From assembly GCF_015356825.1 (NCBI RefSeq), contig NZ_JAACYW010000001.1, positions 186,001 through 250,000 on the forward strand: a stretch of DNA of 64,000 nucleotides, in the 5' to 3' direction. This stretch comes from Catenulispora rubra. GTDB taxonomy: Bacteria > Actinomycetota > Actinomycetes > Streptomycetales > Catenulisporaceae. Numbering within the stretch: position 1 is the stretch's first letter; every line of letters begins with the position of its first letter. Under the pieces are notes generated by a model. It ran no database searches and had not been told where the DNA came from. It was given only the letters and a program-made list of their open reading frames with translations. Made by a program: the position numbers and the translations under genes. Shown here piece after piece: positions 9,497-17,704 of this stretch.

Positions 9497-10123
9497 ATGG
9501 GATCCGTGTTCAGTGCGACCCGAGCCTCGAGCGATATGCGGGGGATGGCGTTGGAAACGATCTCCTTTGTAGTTGGCATAGCAGGCCTCGTGATTGGAGT
9601 TTCGACGCTTTTCGGCGTCACCGTTTCACTCAAGAAACGGTACACCTGGAAAATCGCCCTGCGAGGCATCGAGGACGTATCCGCGCAAATTCAGCACCAG
9701 AACCCGCCACCTGATGCCATCGTCGCACTGGGAGACGGGGCCGTCCCCGGGGCAGTGCTGGCTCTGAATCTCGGAATCAAGATACTGTATTTCATCGATG
9801 CCCCAACCGCAGGCAGAGCCCGAGCCGGCGAGCCATTGCTGGACACCAGCGGCCTGCCGCCCACTCTCAAGGGGCGCCGCGTATTGATCGTGGACAACCA
9901 CCTCTTTACTGGCGCCAACATGGCCGCCGCAGTCAAGATCATCCGTGATCTCAAACCAGAAGAGGTGAAGACCTGCGCGATCTTCCGCTTGGACTCGGTC
10001 TCTTCCGTTATTTCCCCAGATTACAGCTACAGAAATTTCGAGGGTCAGCGCATACCCATTCCGTGGGCCTACTCAAAACTACATAGCGAAGCCTATATCG
10101 GCTCCAGTCATCGTCGCCCGTAG
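9497..10123 (+). CDS. Membrane-anchored phosphoribosyltransferase-like protein
   Basis: About 208 residues. One hydrophobic helix spans roughly residues 21-45, followed by a basic patch (KKRY) that should keep the rest in the cytoplasm. The soluble part resembles a type I phosphoribosyltransferase: AIVALGDGAVPGAVLALNLG near 74-93 and a PRPP-loop-like VLIVDNHLFTGANM near 129-142. The loop is altered: the second acidic residue is Asn and the final Thr is Asn, so ordinary catalysis is doubtful. The DNA looks lower in GC than both neighbours. The ATG at 9497 is preceded by GAGAA; internal ATGs at 9536 and 9545 are alternatives. No purine or pyrimidine genes are near. Confidence 0.7.
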   Translation: MGSVFSATRASSDMRGMALETISFVVGIAGLVIGVSTLFGVTVSLKKRYTWKIALRGIEDVSAQIQHQNPPPDAIVALGDGAVPGAVLALNLGIKILYFIDAPTAGRARAGEPLLDTSGLPPTLKGRRVLIVDNHLFTGANMAAAVKIIRDLKPEEVKTCAIFRLDSVSSVISPDYSYRNFEGQRIPIPWAYSKLHSEAYIGSSHRRP

Positions 10124-10128
10124 TGCCA

Positions 10129-12108
10129 TCAGACGGCGGCGATCCGCCGCACGGTCTCGGCAATGGTGTCGACCGACGGAAGCCACGCCCGCTCCAGCGA
10201 AGGCGCGTAGGGAGCGGGTGTCGCCGGCGGCGCCACACGGGTGACCGGCGCGTCCAGGTGCCAGAACCCTTCGTCGACCGCCATCGCGGCCAGCTCGGCG
10301 CCGACGCCGAAGTCCCGTACCGCCTCGTGTACGATGACGAGGCGGCTGGTCTTGGCGAGGGACGCGAGGACGGTCTCGCGGTCCAGCGGCGAGATCGTGC
10401 GCAGGTCGATCACCTCGACACTGACGCCCTCGCCGGCGAGCTGCTCCGCGGCGCGCAAGCAGTCCTGGACCATCCGCGACCATGAGACGAGCGTGACGTC
10501 GGCGCCCTCCCGGACCACCTTGGCCTTGCCCAACGGAACCAGGTGGTCGACCGGCGGCCGAGGAGCCTTGAAGCCGTACTGCAGCCGGTTCTCGACGAAC
10601 ACCACCGGGTTGGGGTCCTGGATCGCGGCGCGCAGCAGGCCATAGGTGTCGGCCGGGTTGGACGGCATCACCACGGTCAGCCCCGGTATGTGAGCGAGCA
10701 GCGCCTCAAGGCTCTGCGAGTGCTGGCTGCCGGACGAGCGACCCGCGCCGAACTGGGTACGCACCACCAGCGGAAGCGAGGCCCGGCCCCCGGTCATGAA
10801 GCGCAGCTTGGCCGCCTGGTTGAGCAGCATGTCCAGACAGACGCCGATGAAGTCCATGTACATGACCTCCACGACCGGCTTCATGCCGGCCATGGCCGCA
10901 CCGACCGCGGCCCCGAGGATGGCGCTCTCGCTGATCGGCGTATCGCGGACCCGGCCCGGGAAGGCGTGCGCCAGCCCGCGCGTGAGGCCGAAGACGTTGC
11001 CGCCGTCACCGACGTCGATCCCGGCGATGAAGACGTCGGGATCGGCCGCGAGTTCGTGTTCCAGGGCCAGTCGCACGGCGTCCATGGAACGGAAGATCTC
11101 GGCGTCGGCCGGCACCGGCGCGGGCTCGGGAATCGCCGGTCGCGGTGCCGACACGTAGTCGTACAGACTCTCGACGGCAGGCTCCGGCATCCCCCTCGCC
11201 CAGTCGATCGCCGCCTCGATCTCCTTGTCGATCTCCTCGTCGACAGCGTCGACGAGCGAGACGCCCACGCCGACGGCTTCGAGGCGACGGCGAGCAATCA
11301 GCAGCGGGTCGCGCTCCTTCGCGGCCGCGACCTCCTCCGGTGAGCGGTACCGCTCAGGATCGCCTTCGTAGTGCCCGTGCCAGCGGTAGGTCTCAGCCTC
11401 CACCAAGACCGGACCGCCACCACCGCGCAGCCGCCTCACGATCTCGCCCATGGTCTGCGCAACCGCGACGACATCGTTGCCGTCGACGTGTTCGTAAGCG
11501 ATGCCGTACCCGGCGGCTCGGGCGGAAAGCGAGGCCCGGTGCTGTGTCGAGGCGGGAGAGAACTCGGAGTAGTGGTTGTTCTCGCAGAAGAAGACGACCG
11601 GGAGGTCCCACACCGCGGCGAGGTTGACCGCCTCGTGGAACATGCCCTGCGCCACCGCGCCGTCGCCGAAGAAGGCCACCACCACGTCGCCGGCGCCCCG
11701 CAACTTGGCCGCGGTCGCGACCCCGCCGGCGATCGGCAGGCCGGCGCCGACGATGCCGTTGGCTCCATAGATCCCGAGGCCCGGATCCGCGATGTGCATC
11801 GAACCGCCGCGGCCGTGGCAGGTCCCCGCGTCCTTGCCCATAAGCTCGGCCATCATCGACGCCGTGTCCAGGCCCTTGGCCAGGACATGGCCGTGGCCGC
11901 GGTGAGTGGAGGTGATCCCGTCCCGTTCGGTCAGCGGCCAACAGGCACCGACCGCGCTGGCCTCCTGCCCGATCGACAGGTGCAGGAAGCCGGGGATCTC
12001 GGTGGCCTTGTAGAGGTCGGACGCCCGCTCCTCGAAGCGCCGGATCCGCCGCATCCGGCGGTACATCTCCAGCAGCTCCATGTCGGCGGGCTGCGATGGC
12101 TGGGTCAT
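10129..12108 (-). CDS. Fused E1 alpha-beta subunit of a thiamine-dependent dehydrogenase
   Basis: About 659 residues joining E1 alpha and beta chains of the pyruvate, acetoin or branched-chain 2-oxo acid dehydrogenase type. In the alpha part the thiamine pyrophosphate motif runs from GDGAVAQGMFHEAV to CENN. The beta part starts near residue 330 (MDAVRLALEHELAADPDVF) and contains HSQSLEALLAHIPGLTVVMPS and a transketolase C-terminal domain. The ATG at 12108 has GAGGAC upstream. No E2 or E3 gene is nearby, so it must borrow partners from elsewhere or act alone. It is divergent from a TetR gene whose promoter holds a candidate operator. Confidence 0.9.
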   Translation of the reverse strand: MTQPSQPADMELLEMYRRMRRIRRFEERASDLYKATEIPGFLHLSIGQEASAVGACWPLTERDGITSTHRGHGHVLAKGLDTASMMAELMGKDAGTCHGRGGSMHIADPGLGIYGANGIVGAGLPIAGGVATAAKLRGAGDVVVAFFGDGAVAQGMFHEAVNLAAVWDLPVVFFCENNHYSEFSPASTQHRASLSARAAGYGIAYEHVDGNDVVAVAQTMGEIVRRLRGGGGPVLVEAETYRWHGHYEGDPERYRSPEEVAAAKERDPLLIARRRLEAVGVGVSLVDAVDEEIDKEIEAAIDWARGMPEPAVESLYDYVSAPRPAIPEPAPVPADAEIFRSMDAVRLALEHELAADPDVFIAGIDVGDGGNVFGLTRGLAHAFPGRVRDTPISESAILGAAVGAAMAGMKPVVEVMYMDFIGVCLDMLLNQAAKLRFMTGGRASLPLVVRTQFGAGRSSGSQHSQSLEALLAHIPGLTVVMPSNPADTYGLLRAAIQDPNPVVFVENRLQYGFKAPRPPVDHLVPLGKAKVVREGADVTLVSWSRMVQDCLRAAEQLAGEGVSVEVIDLRTISPLDRETVLASLAKTSRLVIVHEAVRDFGVGAELAAMAVDEGFWHLDAPVTRVAPPATPAPYAPSLERAWLPSVDTIAETVRRIAAV

Positions 12109-12168
12109 GCGTCCTCGCAATGCTCGCGCGGGCACCGCGCCGCGCGCGCCACCCGCGATCAGATTTCA

Positions 12169-12184
12169 TGTACCGTTTGGTCCA
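12169..12184. promoter_or_regulatory. Candidate TetR operator (ACCNNNNGGT type), E1/TetR divergent promoter
   Basis: The bases TGTACCGTTTGGTCCA lie midway between the E1 and TetR starts. Read on the other strand they match a second site at 16108-16121 (GACCAATGGGTACA) at 12 of 14 positions. Both keep ACC-four bases-GGT. Assignment to the TetR at 12226 is inference. Confidence 0.45.
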
Positions 12185-12225
12185 ACCAACTGCCGGAACC
12201 CACCCGAACCCCGCGGAGACAGCCG

Positions 12226-12933
12226 ATGCCACGACCACCGGGCCACGGACCGGGATTCGAGATCAGGCGCCAGAAGATCATCGACATCGGCGCCGAGTTA
12301 TTCGCCCGCCACGGCTACGAGGCGACCTCCGTCAGCGACCTGGGCCAGGCCGTCGGGCTCGCCAGAGGCGCGCTGTACTACTACATCCAGTCCAAGGAGA
12401 ACCTGCTCGTCGAGATCCAGTCGCGGGTCATGCGCCCCCTGCTGGTCCGGGCGCGGCAGATCGCCGAGCTCGACGCGCATCCGCTGCTCCGCCTCCGACT
12501 GCTGTCGGAGGCCCTGCTGGAGATCATCTTCCACCGGCTCGACCACATCTGGGTCTACGAGCACGACTACCGCAGCCTCAGTGGCGAGCACCTGGAGACC
12601 CTGCTCGGCCAGCGCACCGATTTCGAGCAGATGATCACCGACCTGCTCACCGAGGCCGTGGAGCTGGGCACGTTCCGGGAGCTCGACACACGCCTGGCCA
12701 CCCTGCAGTTCCTCAACATGCACAACCACACGTACCAGTGGCTGCGGCCGGACGGCCGGTGGGATGCCGACTTCCTGTCCCGCGAGTACTGCACGACGCT
12801 GTTCCGCGGCTTCGCCGCACCGGGCAGAAGACTGCCGGACGTCGAGAAGCAGGCCGCGGAGTTCAAACGCGACCGGCCGGACCAGCCCCTCGACCCGGAA
12901 AAGGAGTGGGAGGCCGTCCTCGTCGGCGACTGA
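12226..12933 (+). CDS. TetR-family transcriptional regulator
   Basis: About 235 residues. The N-terminal DNA-binding part has the classic pattern IIDIGAELFARHGYEATSV followed by LGQAVGLARGALYYYIQSKENLL. The C-terminal ligand domain (LLSEALLEIIFHRLDHIWVY and onward) is typical of regulators of acyl-CoA or lipid catabolism. The ATG at 12226 has GGAG upstream. It is divergent from the E1 gene and convergent with the acyl-CoA dehydrogenase cluster. Candidate operators lie in its own promoter and at 16108, between enoyl-CoA hydratase and the acyl-CoA ligase. Confidence 0.9.
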   Translation: MPRPPGHGPGFEIRRQKIIDIGAELFARHGYEATSVSDLGQAVGLARGALYYYIQSKENLLVEIQSRVMRPLLVRARQIAELDAHPLLRLRLLSEALLEIIFHRLDHIWVYEHDYRSLSGEHLETLLGQRTDFEQMITDLLTEAVELGTFRELDTRLATLQFLNMHNHTYQWLRPDGRWDADFLSREYCTTLFRGFAAPGRRLPDVEKQAAEFKRDRPDQPLDPEKEWEAVLVGD

Positions 12934-12940
12934 CCGGAAC

Positions 12941-12964
12941 CGCGGTGCGCCACAGCGCACCGCG
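12941..12964. terminator. Hairpin between convergent genes
   Basis: A perfect 10-bp stem (CGCGGTGCGC with its complement) around the loop CACA, placed between the TetR stop and the acyl-CoA dehydrogenase stop. It can serve both strands. There is no U-run, as is usual in high-GC actinomycetes. Confidence 0.7.
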
Positions 12965-12971
12965 AACGGCG

Positions 12972-14126
12972 TCACGGCTGCTTCACCAGCGCGCGGGCGA
13001 TGACGTTGCGCTGGATCTCGTTGGTCCCCTCGCCGATCTCGAGGATCTTGGCGTCGGCGTAGAACCGGGAGATCTCGGACTCCCGGACGTATCCGTAGCC
13101 GCCGTGGATCTGCACCGCCTCGGACGCCGCGCGATTGGCGGCCTCCGAGGCGTACAACTTGGCCATGGCTGCCGCCGTGCTGTACGGACGGCCCTGATCA
13201 GCGAGCCAGGCAGCGCGGTAGACCATCCAGCGGGCGGCCTCGAACTCGGTGCCGATGTCGGCGATCTTGTGGCCGATCGCCTGGAAGTCCGTCAGCGGGC
13301 GACCGAACTGGTGCCGTTCCCTGGCGTGCTTCACCGCCAACGCCAACGATGCCTTGGCCAGTGACAGAGCCAGCGCGGCAACGCTGATCCGCCCCTTGTC
13401 GAGCACCGACAGGAACTGCCGCAGCCCGTTGCCCTCCTCACCGATGAGATGGTCGTCCGGAACCCAGCAGTCCGCGAAGACCAGCTCACGGGTGTCCATG
13501 GCATGCCAGCCGAGCTTCCGGATCTTGCGGCCGCAGGAGTAGCCGGCTGTGCCCGTGGGGACGTAGAAGGTCGCGTACCGCTTCCCTCCGTCCGCACCCG
13601 AGCCGGTCACGGCCAGCAGCGTGACGCCCTGGCTGATCTCGGTCCCGGCGTTGGTGATGAACATCTTGGTGCCGTTGATCACCCAGCCACCGTCCGCCCG
13701 CTTGGCGGTCGTCGTGATGCCGGCCGCGTCGGAGCCGGCCTGGGGTTCGGTCAGGCCGAAGGCCCCGATGGCCTCGCCCCGGGCCAGCGGCGCCAGCCAG
13801 CGCTGCTTCTGCTCCTCGGTGCCGTAGGCCAGCAACGGCAGTGAGGCGATGGTGGAGTGTGCGTTCCAGGAGGAAGCGACAGATTGGTCCGCCGCTCCGA
13901 GTTCTTCCATCACCGCGACATACGAGACGGTGTCGGAGCCCGCGCCGCCGTACGCCTCGGGCACGAGCATGCCCATCAGGCCGAGGCCGCCGAGCTTGGT
14001 GAAGACCTCGGCCGGGAAGTGCTCGTCCTCGGACCACTGCGCGGCAAAAGGGGTGATCTCCTTCGCAGCGAACTCGCGCACGACGTCCTGCAGGTCCCTG
14101 GTCTCCTCGGGGAGGTCGAAATCCAT
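12972..14126 (-). CDS. Acyl-CoA dehydrogenase
   Basis: FAD-dependent oxidation of an acyl-CoA to the enoyl-CoA, about 384 residues, the family's usual length. Visible elements: MDFDLPEETRDLQDVVREFA at the start, FGLTEPQAGSDAAGI for substrate and flavin binding, QIHGGYGYVRESEISRFYADA, and EIGEGTNEIQR with the catalytic-base region. The ATG at 14126 starts one base after the stop of the upstream alcohol dehydrogenase gene. With the enoyl-CoA hydratase at 15229 it gives two consecutive steps of a beta-oxidation-like route; the chain type is not readable. Confidence 0.93.
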   Translation of the reverse strand: MDFDLPEETRDLQDVVREFAAKEITPFAAQWSEDEHFPAEVFTKLGGLGLMGMLVPEAYGGAGSDTVSYVAVMEELGAADQSVASSWNAHSTIASLPLLAYGTEEQKQRWLAPLARGEAIGAFGLTEPQAGSDAAGITTTAKRADGGWVINGTKMFITNAGTEISQGVTLLAVTGSGADGGKRYATFYVPTGTAGYSCGRKIRKLGWHAMDTRELVFADCWVPDDHLIGEEGNGLRQFLSVLDKGRISVAALALSLAKASLALAVKHARERHQFGRPLTDFQAIGHKIADIGTEFEAARWMVYRAAWLADQGRPYSTAAAMAKLYASEAANRAASEAVQIHGGYGYVRESEISRFYADAKILEIGEGTNEIQRNVIARALVKQP

Positions 14127-14127
14127 G

Positions 14128-15186
14128 TCACAGTCCCTTCGGGGTCAGCAGAACTTTGAGGTGCCGGGCCCGGTCGGCGACCAGGTCCTCGAAGACCGCG
14201 GCGCCGGCCGCGAGCTCGAAACGCCCGGTGATCAGCGCCGAGGCGTCCAGGCGCCCGGTGCTCATCAGGTCGATCACGCGGGGGATGTCGAAGTTGTAGC
14301 CGAGCGTGCCGAGCACGGAGCGCTCGTAGAAGACGAGCTGCCCCATGTCGAACTCGACGCTGCCGTGACCGACGCCGGCGAGCACAGCCCGTCCGCCGCG
14401 GCGGACGATGGCGACCGCCTGCGAGGCGAGTCCCGGCACGCCGGTCGCGTCGAAAACGGCGTCCGGACCGATACGGCCGGTCCGCAGGAACACCTCACGG
14501 CGCACGTCGGTCTCGCGCGGGTCGAAGGCCTCGGTGACGCCGAGACCCAGAAGCATCTCGCGTCGTCCGGCCAGGGGCTCGCTGACGTAGAGCCCTGCGA
14601 CGCCGGCCAGGCGCGCGGCGAGCACCACCGCGACCCCGATCGGGCCGCCGCCGAGGACGAGCACGTTGTCGCCCGGTCGCAGGCCGGCACGGGTCACGGC
14701 GTGCAGGCCGACGGCCAGCGGTTCGGCCACGGCCGCCATCCCGTCGTCGACGTTGTCCGGCAGCCGCGTCAACCCGGCCAGCGGAACGGTGACGCGCTCG
14801 GCGAAGGCACCGGGCGAAGCGAGCCCCACGGAGCCGCCTTGGGGGCACAGGTGGTACTCGCCGCGTGTGCACCAGTAGCACACGCCGCAGCGCCAGCACG
14901 GATCCGCAGTCACCCGGTCGCCCACCTCGACCCCGGGCGCGGGCGCACCGAGTGCGACGACGGTGCCGCTCAGTTCGTGGCCGAGGGCGAGCGGCGGGCT
15001 GGCCCCGGTGAACGGGTGCGGACCGCTGCGGATCATGTGCGGGCCTTCGAGGAACTCGTGCAGATCCGTACCGCACACACCGCACCAGGACACCTCCACC
15101 ACGGCCTCATGCGGCATCGGCTCCGGGGGCTCAGCCACGTCCTCCAGCCGGAGGTCCCTCGCACCGTGCCAACGCAGTGCTTTCAC
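14128..15186 (-). CDS. Zinc-dependent alcohol dehydrogenase (MDR, butanediol/threonine dehydrogenase type)
   Basis: NAD(P)-dependent oxidation of a secondary alcohol or polyol, about 352 residues. Catalytic zinc ligands are visible in CGVCGTDLHEF and GHELSG. The structural zinc site is complete (four Cys in CWRCGVCYWCTRGEYHLC), and the Rossmann motif is VLVLGGGPIGVA. The start is a GTG at 15186 behind AGGGG. Family relatives include (R,R)-butanediol dehydrogenase; with the orphan E1 protein nearby an acetoin or diol route is possible, but that is inference only. Confidence 0.9.
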   Translation of the reverse strand: MKALRWHGARDLRLEDVAEPPEPMPHEAVVEVSWCGVCGTDLHEFLEGPHMIRSGPHPFTGASPPLALGHELSGTVVALGAPAPGVEVGDRVTADPCWRCGVCYWCTRGEYHLCPQGGSVGLASPGAFAERVTVPLAGLTRLPDNVDDGMAAVAEPLAVGLHAVTRAGLRPGDNVLVLGGGPIGVAVVLAARLAGVAGLYVSEPLAGRREMLLGLGVTEAFDPRETDVRREVFLRTGRIGPDAVFDATGVPGLASQAVAIVRRGGRAVLAGVGHGSVEFDMGQLVFYERSVLGTLGYNFDIPRVIDLMSTGRLDASALITGRFELAAGAAVFEDLVADRARHLKVLLTPKGL

Positions 15187-15228
15187 GCACCCCGCCCCTT
15201 TCTTCCGTCGTCGAGATCTCGAGCGCGC

Positions 15229-16014
15229 CTAGTCCTGAGCCGTGCCGCCGAAACGGGCGTGGCCGGGGCCGTGCTCGATGAAGGAGCGGATCCCGGTGGC
15301 CGCGTCCGGTGTGCCGAAGACCCCTGCGAACAGCGCTCGTTCCAGGGCGAGCCCGGCGGAGATGTCGATGTCGGCACCGTGGTCCACCGCTTCTTTGATG
15401 GCTTCCAGCGCCGCCGACGACCCCTCTGCGAGCTTGCGGGCGTAACGGAGCGCGGCGTCGTAAGCCGATCCGGCGGGCACCACCTCGTCCGCGAGTCCGA
15501 GCCGCAGTGCCTCCTCGGCGCCCACCCGGCGGCCGGTCATCAGCAGGTTCTTCGCCCGGGACGGACCGATCAGCCGGGCGAGCCGCTGAGTGCCGCCCGA
15601 GCCCGGCATGATGCCGAGCTGGACTTCCGGCTGGCCGAGGATCGCGTCTTCGGCGAGCACCCGGTAGTCGGCACACAGGGCCAGCTCCAGGCCGCCGCCC
15701 AACGCGTAGCCGGTGACCGCCGCGACCACCGGCATCGGCAGCCGTGCCACGTCGTCGAAGGTCCGCTGCAGCGCGCGGTTCCAGCCTCTGGCCTCATCGG
15801 GGTCCATGGCTGCCAGGGCCTTGATGTCCGCCCCGGCTGCGAACAGCCGGTCGCCGCCGTGGAGCACCATGGCTCGGACGCCGCGTGCGTCCCGCAGATC
15901 CCTTACACAAGCGGCGAGCTCATCTCGCTGCGCGCTGTCGAAGGCGTTCATCGGCGGGTTGTCGAGGCGGACCGTGACGACCGGGCCGTCGGTGTCGAGG
16001 CGGATACGTGGCAC
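15229..16014 (-). CDS. Enoyl-CoA hydratase/isomerase (crotonase) family protein
   Basis: Adds water to an enoyl-CoA, about 261 residues. The oxyanion-hole segments are ADIKALAAMD with FAAG before it and GYALGGGLELAL. Both catalytic glutamate positions are kept (GGLELAL and GQPEVQLGIMPGSGGTQRL). The GTG at 16014 follows a G-rich ribosome site. It begins the leftward trio with alcohol dehydrogenase and acyl-CoA dehydrogenase, and faces the acyl-CoA ligase across a promoter with a candidate TetR site. Confidence 0.92.
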   Translation of the reverse strand: MPRIRLDTDGPVVTVRLDNPPMNAFDSAQRDELAACVRDLRDARGVRAMVLHGGDRLFAAGADIKALAAMDPDEARGWNRALQRTFDDVARLPMPVVAAVTGYALGGGLELALCADYRVLAEDAILGQPEVQLGIMPGSGGTQRLARLIGPSRAKNLLMTGRRVGAEEALRLGLADEVVPAGSAYDAALRYARKLAEGSSAALEAIKEAVDHGADIDISAGLALERALFAGVFGTPDAATGIRSFIEHGPGHARFGGTAQD

Positions 16015-16107
16015 GGAAACCCCCTGAGGAAACCCCGGAATCGGGAGCGTGCGAAGGGTTGTCGAGGACTGCGCACCGGCATAGAGTTCGGCGCATCGGT
16101 TTTATAG

Positions 16108-16121
16108 ACCAATGGGTACAC
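16108..16121. promoter_or_regulatory. Candidate TetR operator, hydratase/ligase divergent promoter
   Basis: GACCAATGGGTACA sits between the divergent enoyl-CoA hydratase and acyl-CoA ligase genes. It matches the inverted form of the site at 12169-12184 and shares the ACC-N4-GGT dyad. This would put both halves of the acyl-CoA pathway under the TetR encoded at 12226. Confidence 0.45.
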
Positions 16122-16168
16122 TAAATCGCAGGAGGTGGCAACAGACCACCTCTGAGCAGGAGAGTCCT

Positions 16169-17701
16169 GTGCATAATTTCGCGAGCATCCTCGATTACCA
16201 CCTGACGCAACGGCCCGACGCGGCGGCCGTCGTCCAGGGCGAACGGCGCCTGACGGTCAGGGACATGCACACGCGCGTCAACGAGCTGGCGGCCGGTCTG
16301 GCCGAGCTGGACATCCGGCGCGGCGATGTCATCGGTCTGCTCCTGTACAACCAGCCGGAGTTCCTGGAAGTGGTCTACGCGGCCAACCGGCTCGGCGCGG
16401 TCTTCCTGTCGCTGAACTACCGCCTGTCCGAGGAGGAATGGCGGTACATCCTGGGCCACGCCCAGGTGAAGGCCATCGTCACCGAACCGGAGTTCGTCCC
16501 CGCGCTGGACCGGCTGGCCGGCGGCCTGCCCGACCTCGAACACCGGATCCTGGTGGGCGGCGCCACTCTAGAAGAGCCGTGGACCGGTTACGAAGACCTG
16601 TTGGCCCGCCATCGGGGCGCCCGGGTCGAACCGGTGGACGTCGACCTCGACGACCTCCAGAGGCTGATGTACACCTCCGGCACCACCTCGCGCCCCAAGG
16701 GCGTGCGCATCACCTACGGGAACCTGCAGGCCAAGAACCTGGCCCTGATCGTCCAGTTCGGCCTCACGGAGGCGGACACCACCCTGGTCTGCGGCCCGCT
16801 GTATCACGTCGCCGGGCTGGACATGCCGGCACTGGCGACCCTTTTCGCCGGCGGCAGAGTGGTCCTGCAACGCAAGTTCGACGCGCCCGGCGCCCTCCAG
16901 GCGATCCAGGACCACGGCATCACCAACGTGTGGCTGCCGCCCGCCATGGTCAACGCGGTCCTGGAAGTCCCGGACCGCGAGAAGTTCGACGGCACCTCGG
17001 TCCGTGTCATCCTGGGTGGCGGCGAGAAGACCCCCGAACCGGTGCTGCGCCGCATCATGACCGCGTTCCCCAACGCCTGGTTCGCCGACGCGTACGGGCT
17101 GACGGAGACAGTCTCGGGCGACACGTTCCTCGACCGCGAGCACGCGTTGTCCAAACTGGGCTCGGTCGGCTGCCCGGTTCCTCACACCCGGATCAGGATC
17201 GTCGACGAGGCAGGCGAGGAGGCCCCGGCGGGCGAGCTCGGCGAGATCACGCTGCGCGGCCCGAAGGTCTTCGCAGGGTACTGGCGCGACGAGGAGGCCA
17301 CTTCGGCAGCCATCCGCGACGGCTGGTTCCACACCGGCGACATCGGCCACGTCGACGAGGACGGTTACCTGTACATCGACGACCGGAAGAAGGACATGAT
17401 CATCTCGGGGGGCGAGAACATCGCTACTCCCGAAATCGAGCGAGTCCTCTACGAGCACCCCGCAGTCCTTGAGGCCGCCGTCATCGGCCTGCCGCACCCT
17501 CGCTGGGGCGAGGTCCCCCGAGCCTTCGTGGTGTTCCGCCCGGGATCAGGCGCGGAGACCGAAGAGCTGCGAGAGTTCTGTCTGGCACGCCTGGCCAAGT
17601 TCAAGGTGCCGGCCCGCTTCGACTTCATCGGCGAGCTGCCCCGCACTCCCTCGGGCAAGGTCCTCAAGCGGCACCTGCGCGACATCCCGACGGCGGACTG
17701 A
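16169..17701 (+). CDS. Acyl-CoA synthetase (AMP-forming)
   Basis: Activates a carboxylic acid to its CoA ester through an acyl-adenylate, about 510 residues. The family motifs appear in order: LMYTSGTTSRPKGVRI (P-loop), DAYGLTET, HTGDIGHVDEDGYLYIDDRKKDMI, GGENIATPEIE and the catalytic Lys in PRTPSGKVLKRHLR. The GTG at 16169 follows AGGAG at seven bases; the ATG at 16112 lies inside the operator. It should supply CoA substrates for the divergent dehydrogenase and hydratase. Confidence 0.93.
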   Translation: MHNFASILDYHLTQRPDAAAVVQGERRLTVRDMHTRVNELAAGLAELDIRRGDVIGLLLYNQPEFLEVVYAANRLGAVFLSLNYRLSEEEWRYILGHAQVKAIVTEPEFVPALDRLAGGLPDLEHRILVGGATLEEPWTGYEDLLARHRGARVEPVDVDLDDLQRLMYTSGTTSRPKGVRITYGNLQAKNLALIVQFGLTEADTTLVCGPLYHVAGLDMPALATLFAGGRVVLQRKFDAPGALQAIQDHGITNVWLPPAMVNAVLEVPDREKFDGTSVRVILGGGEKTPEPVLRRIMTAFPNAWFADAYGLTETVSGDTFLDREHALSKLGSVGCPVPHTRIRIVDEAGEEAPAGELGEITLRGPKVFAGYWRDEEATSAAIRDGWFHTGDIGHVDEDGYLYIDDRKKDMIISGGENIATPEIERVLYEHPAVLEAAVIGLPHPRWGEVPRAFVVFRPGSGAETEELREFCLARLAKFKVPARFDFIGELPRTPSGKVLKRHLRDIPTAD

Positions 17702-17704
17702 GCC

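Noticed and set aside
13849-16107. Long rightward open frame of 752 codons
   Set aside because: It lies opposite three clear genes (acyl-CoA dehydrogenase, alcohol dehydrogenase, hydratase) and its translation is a low-complexity, Gly/Arg/Asp-rich product of high-GC antisense reading.
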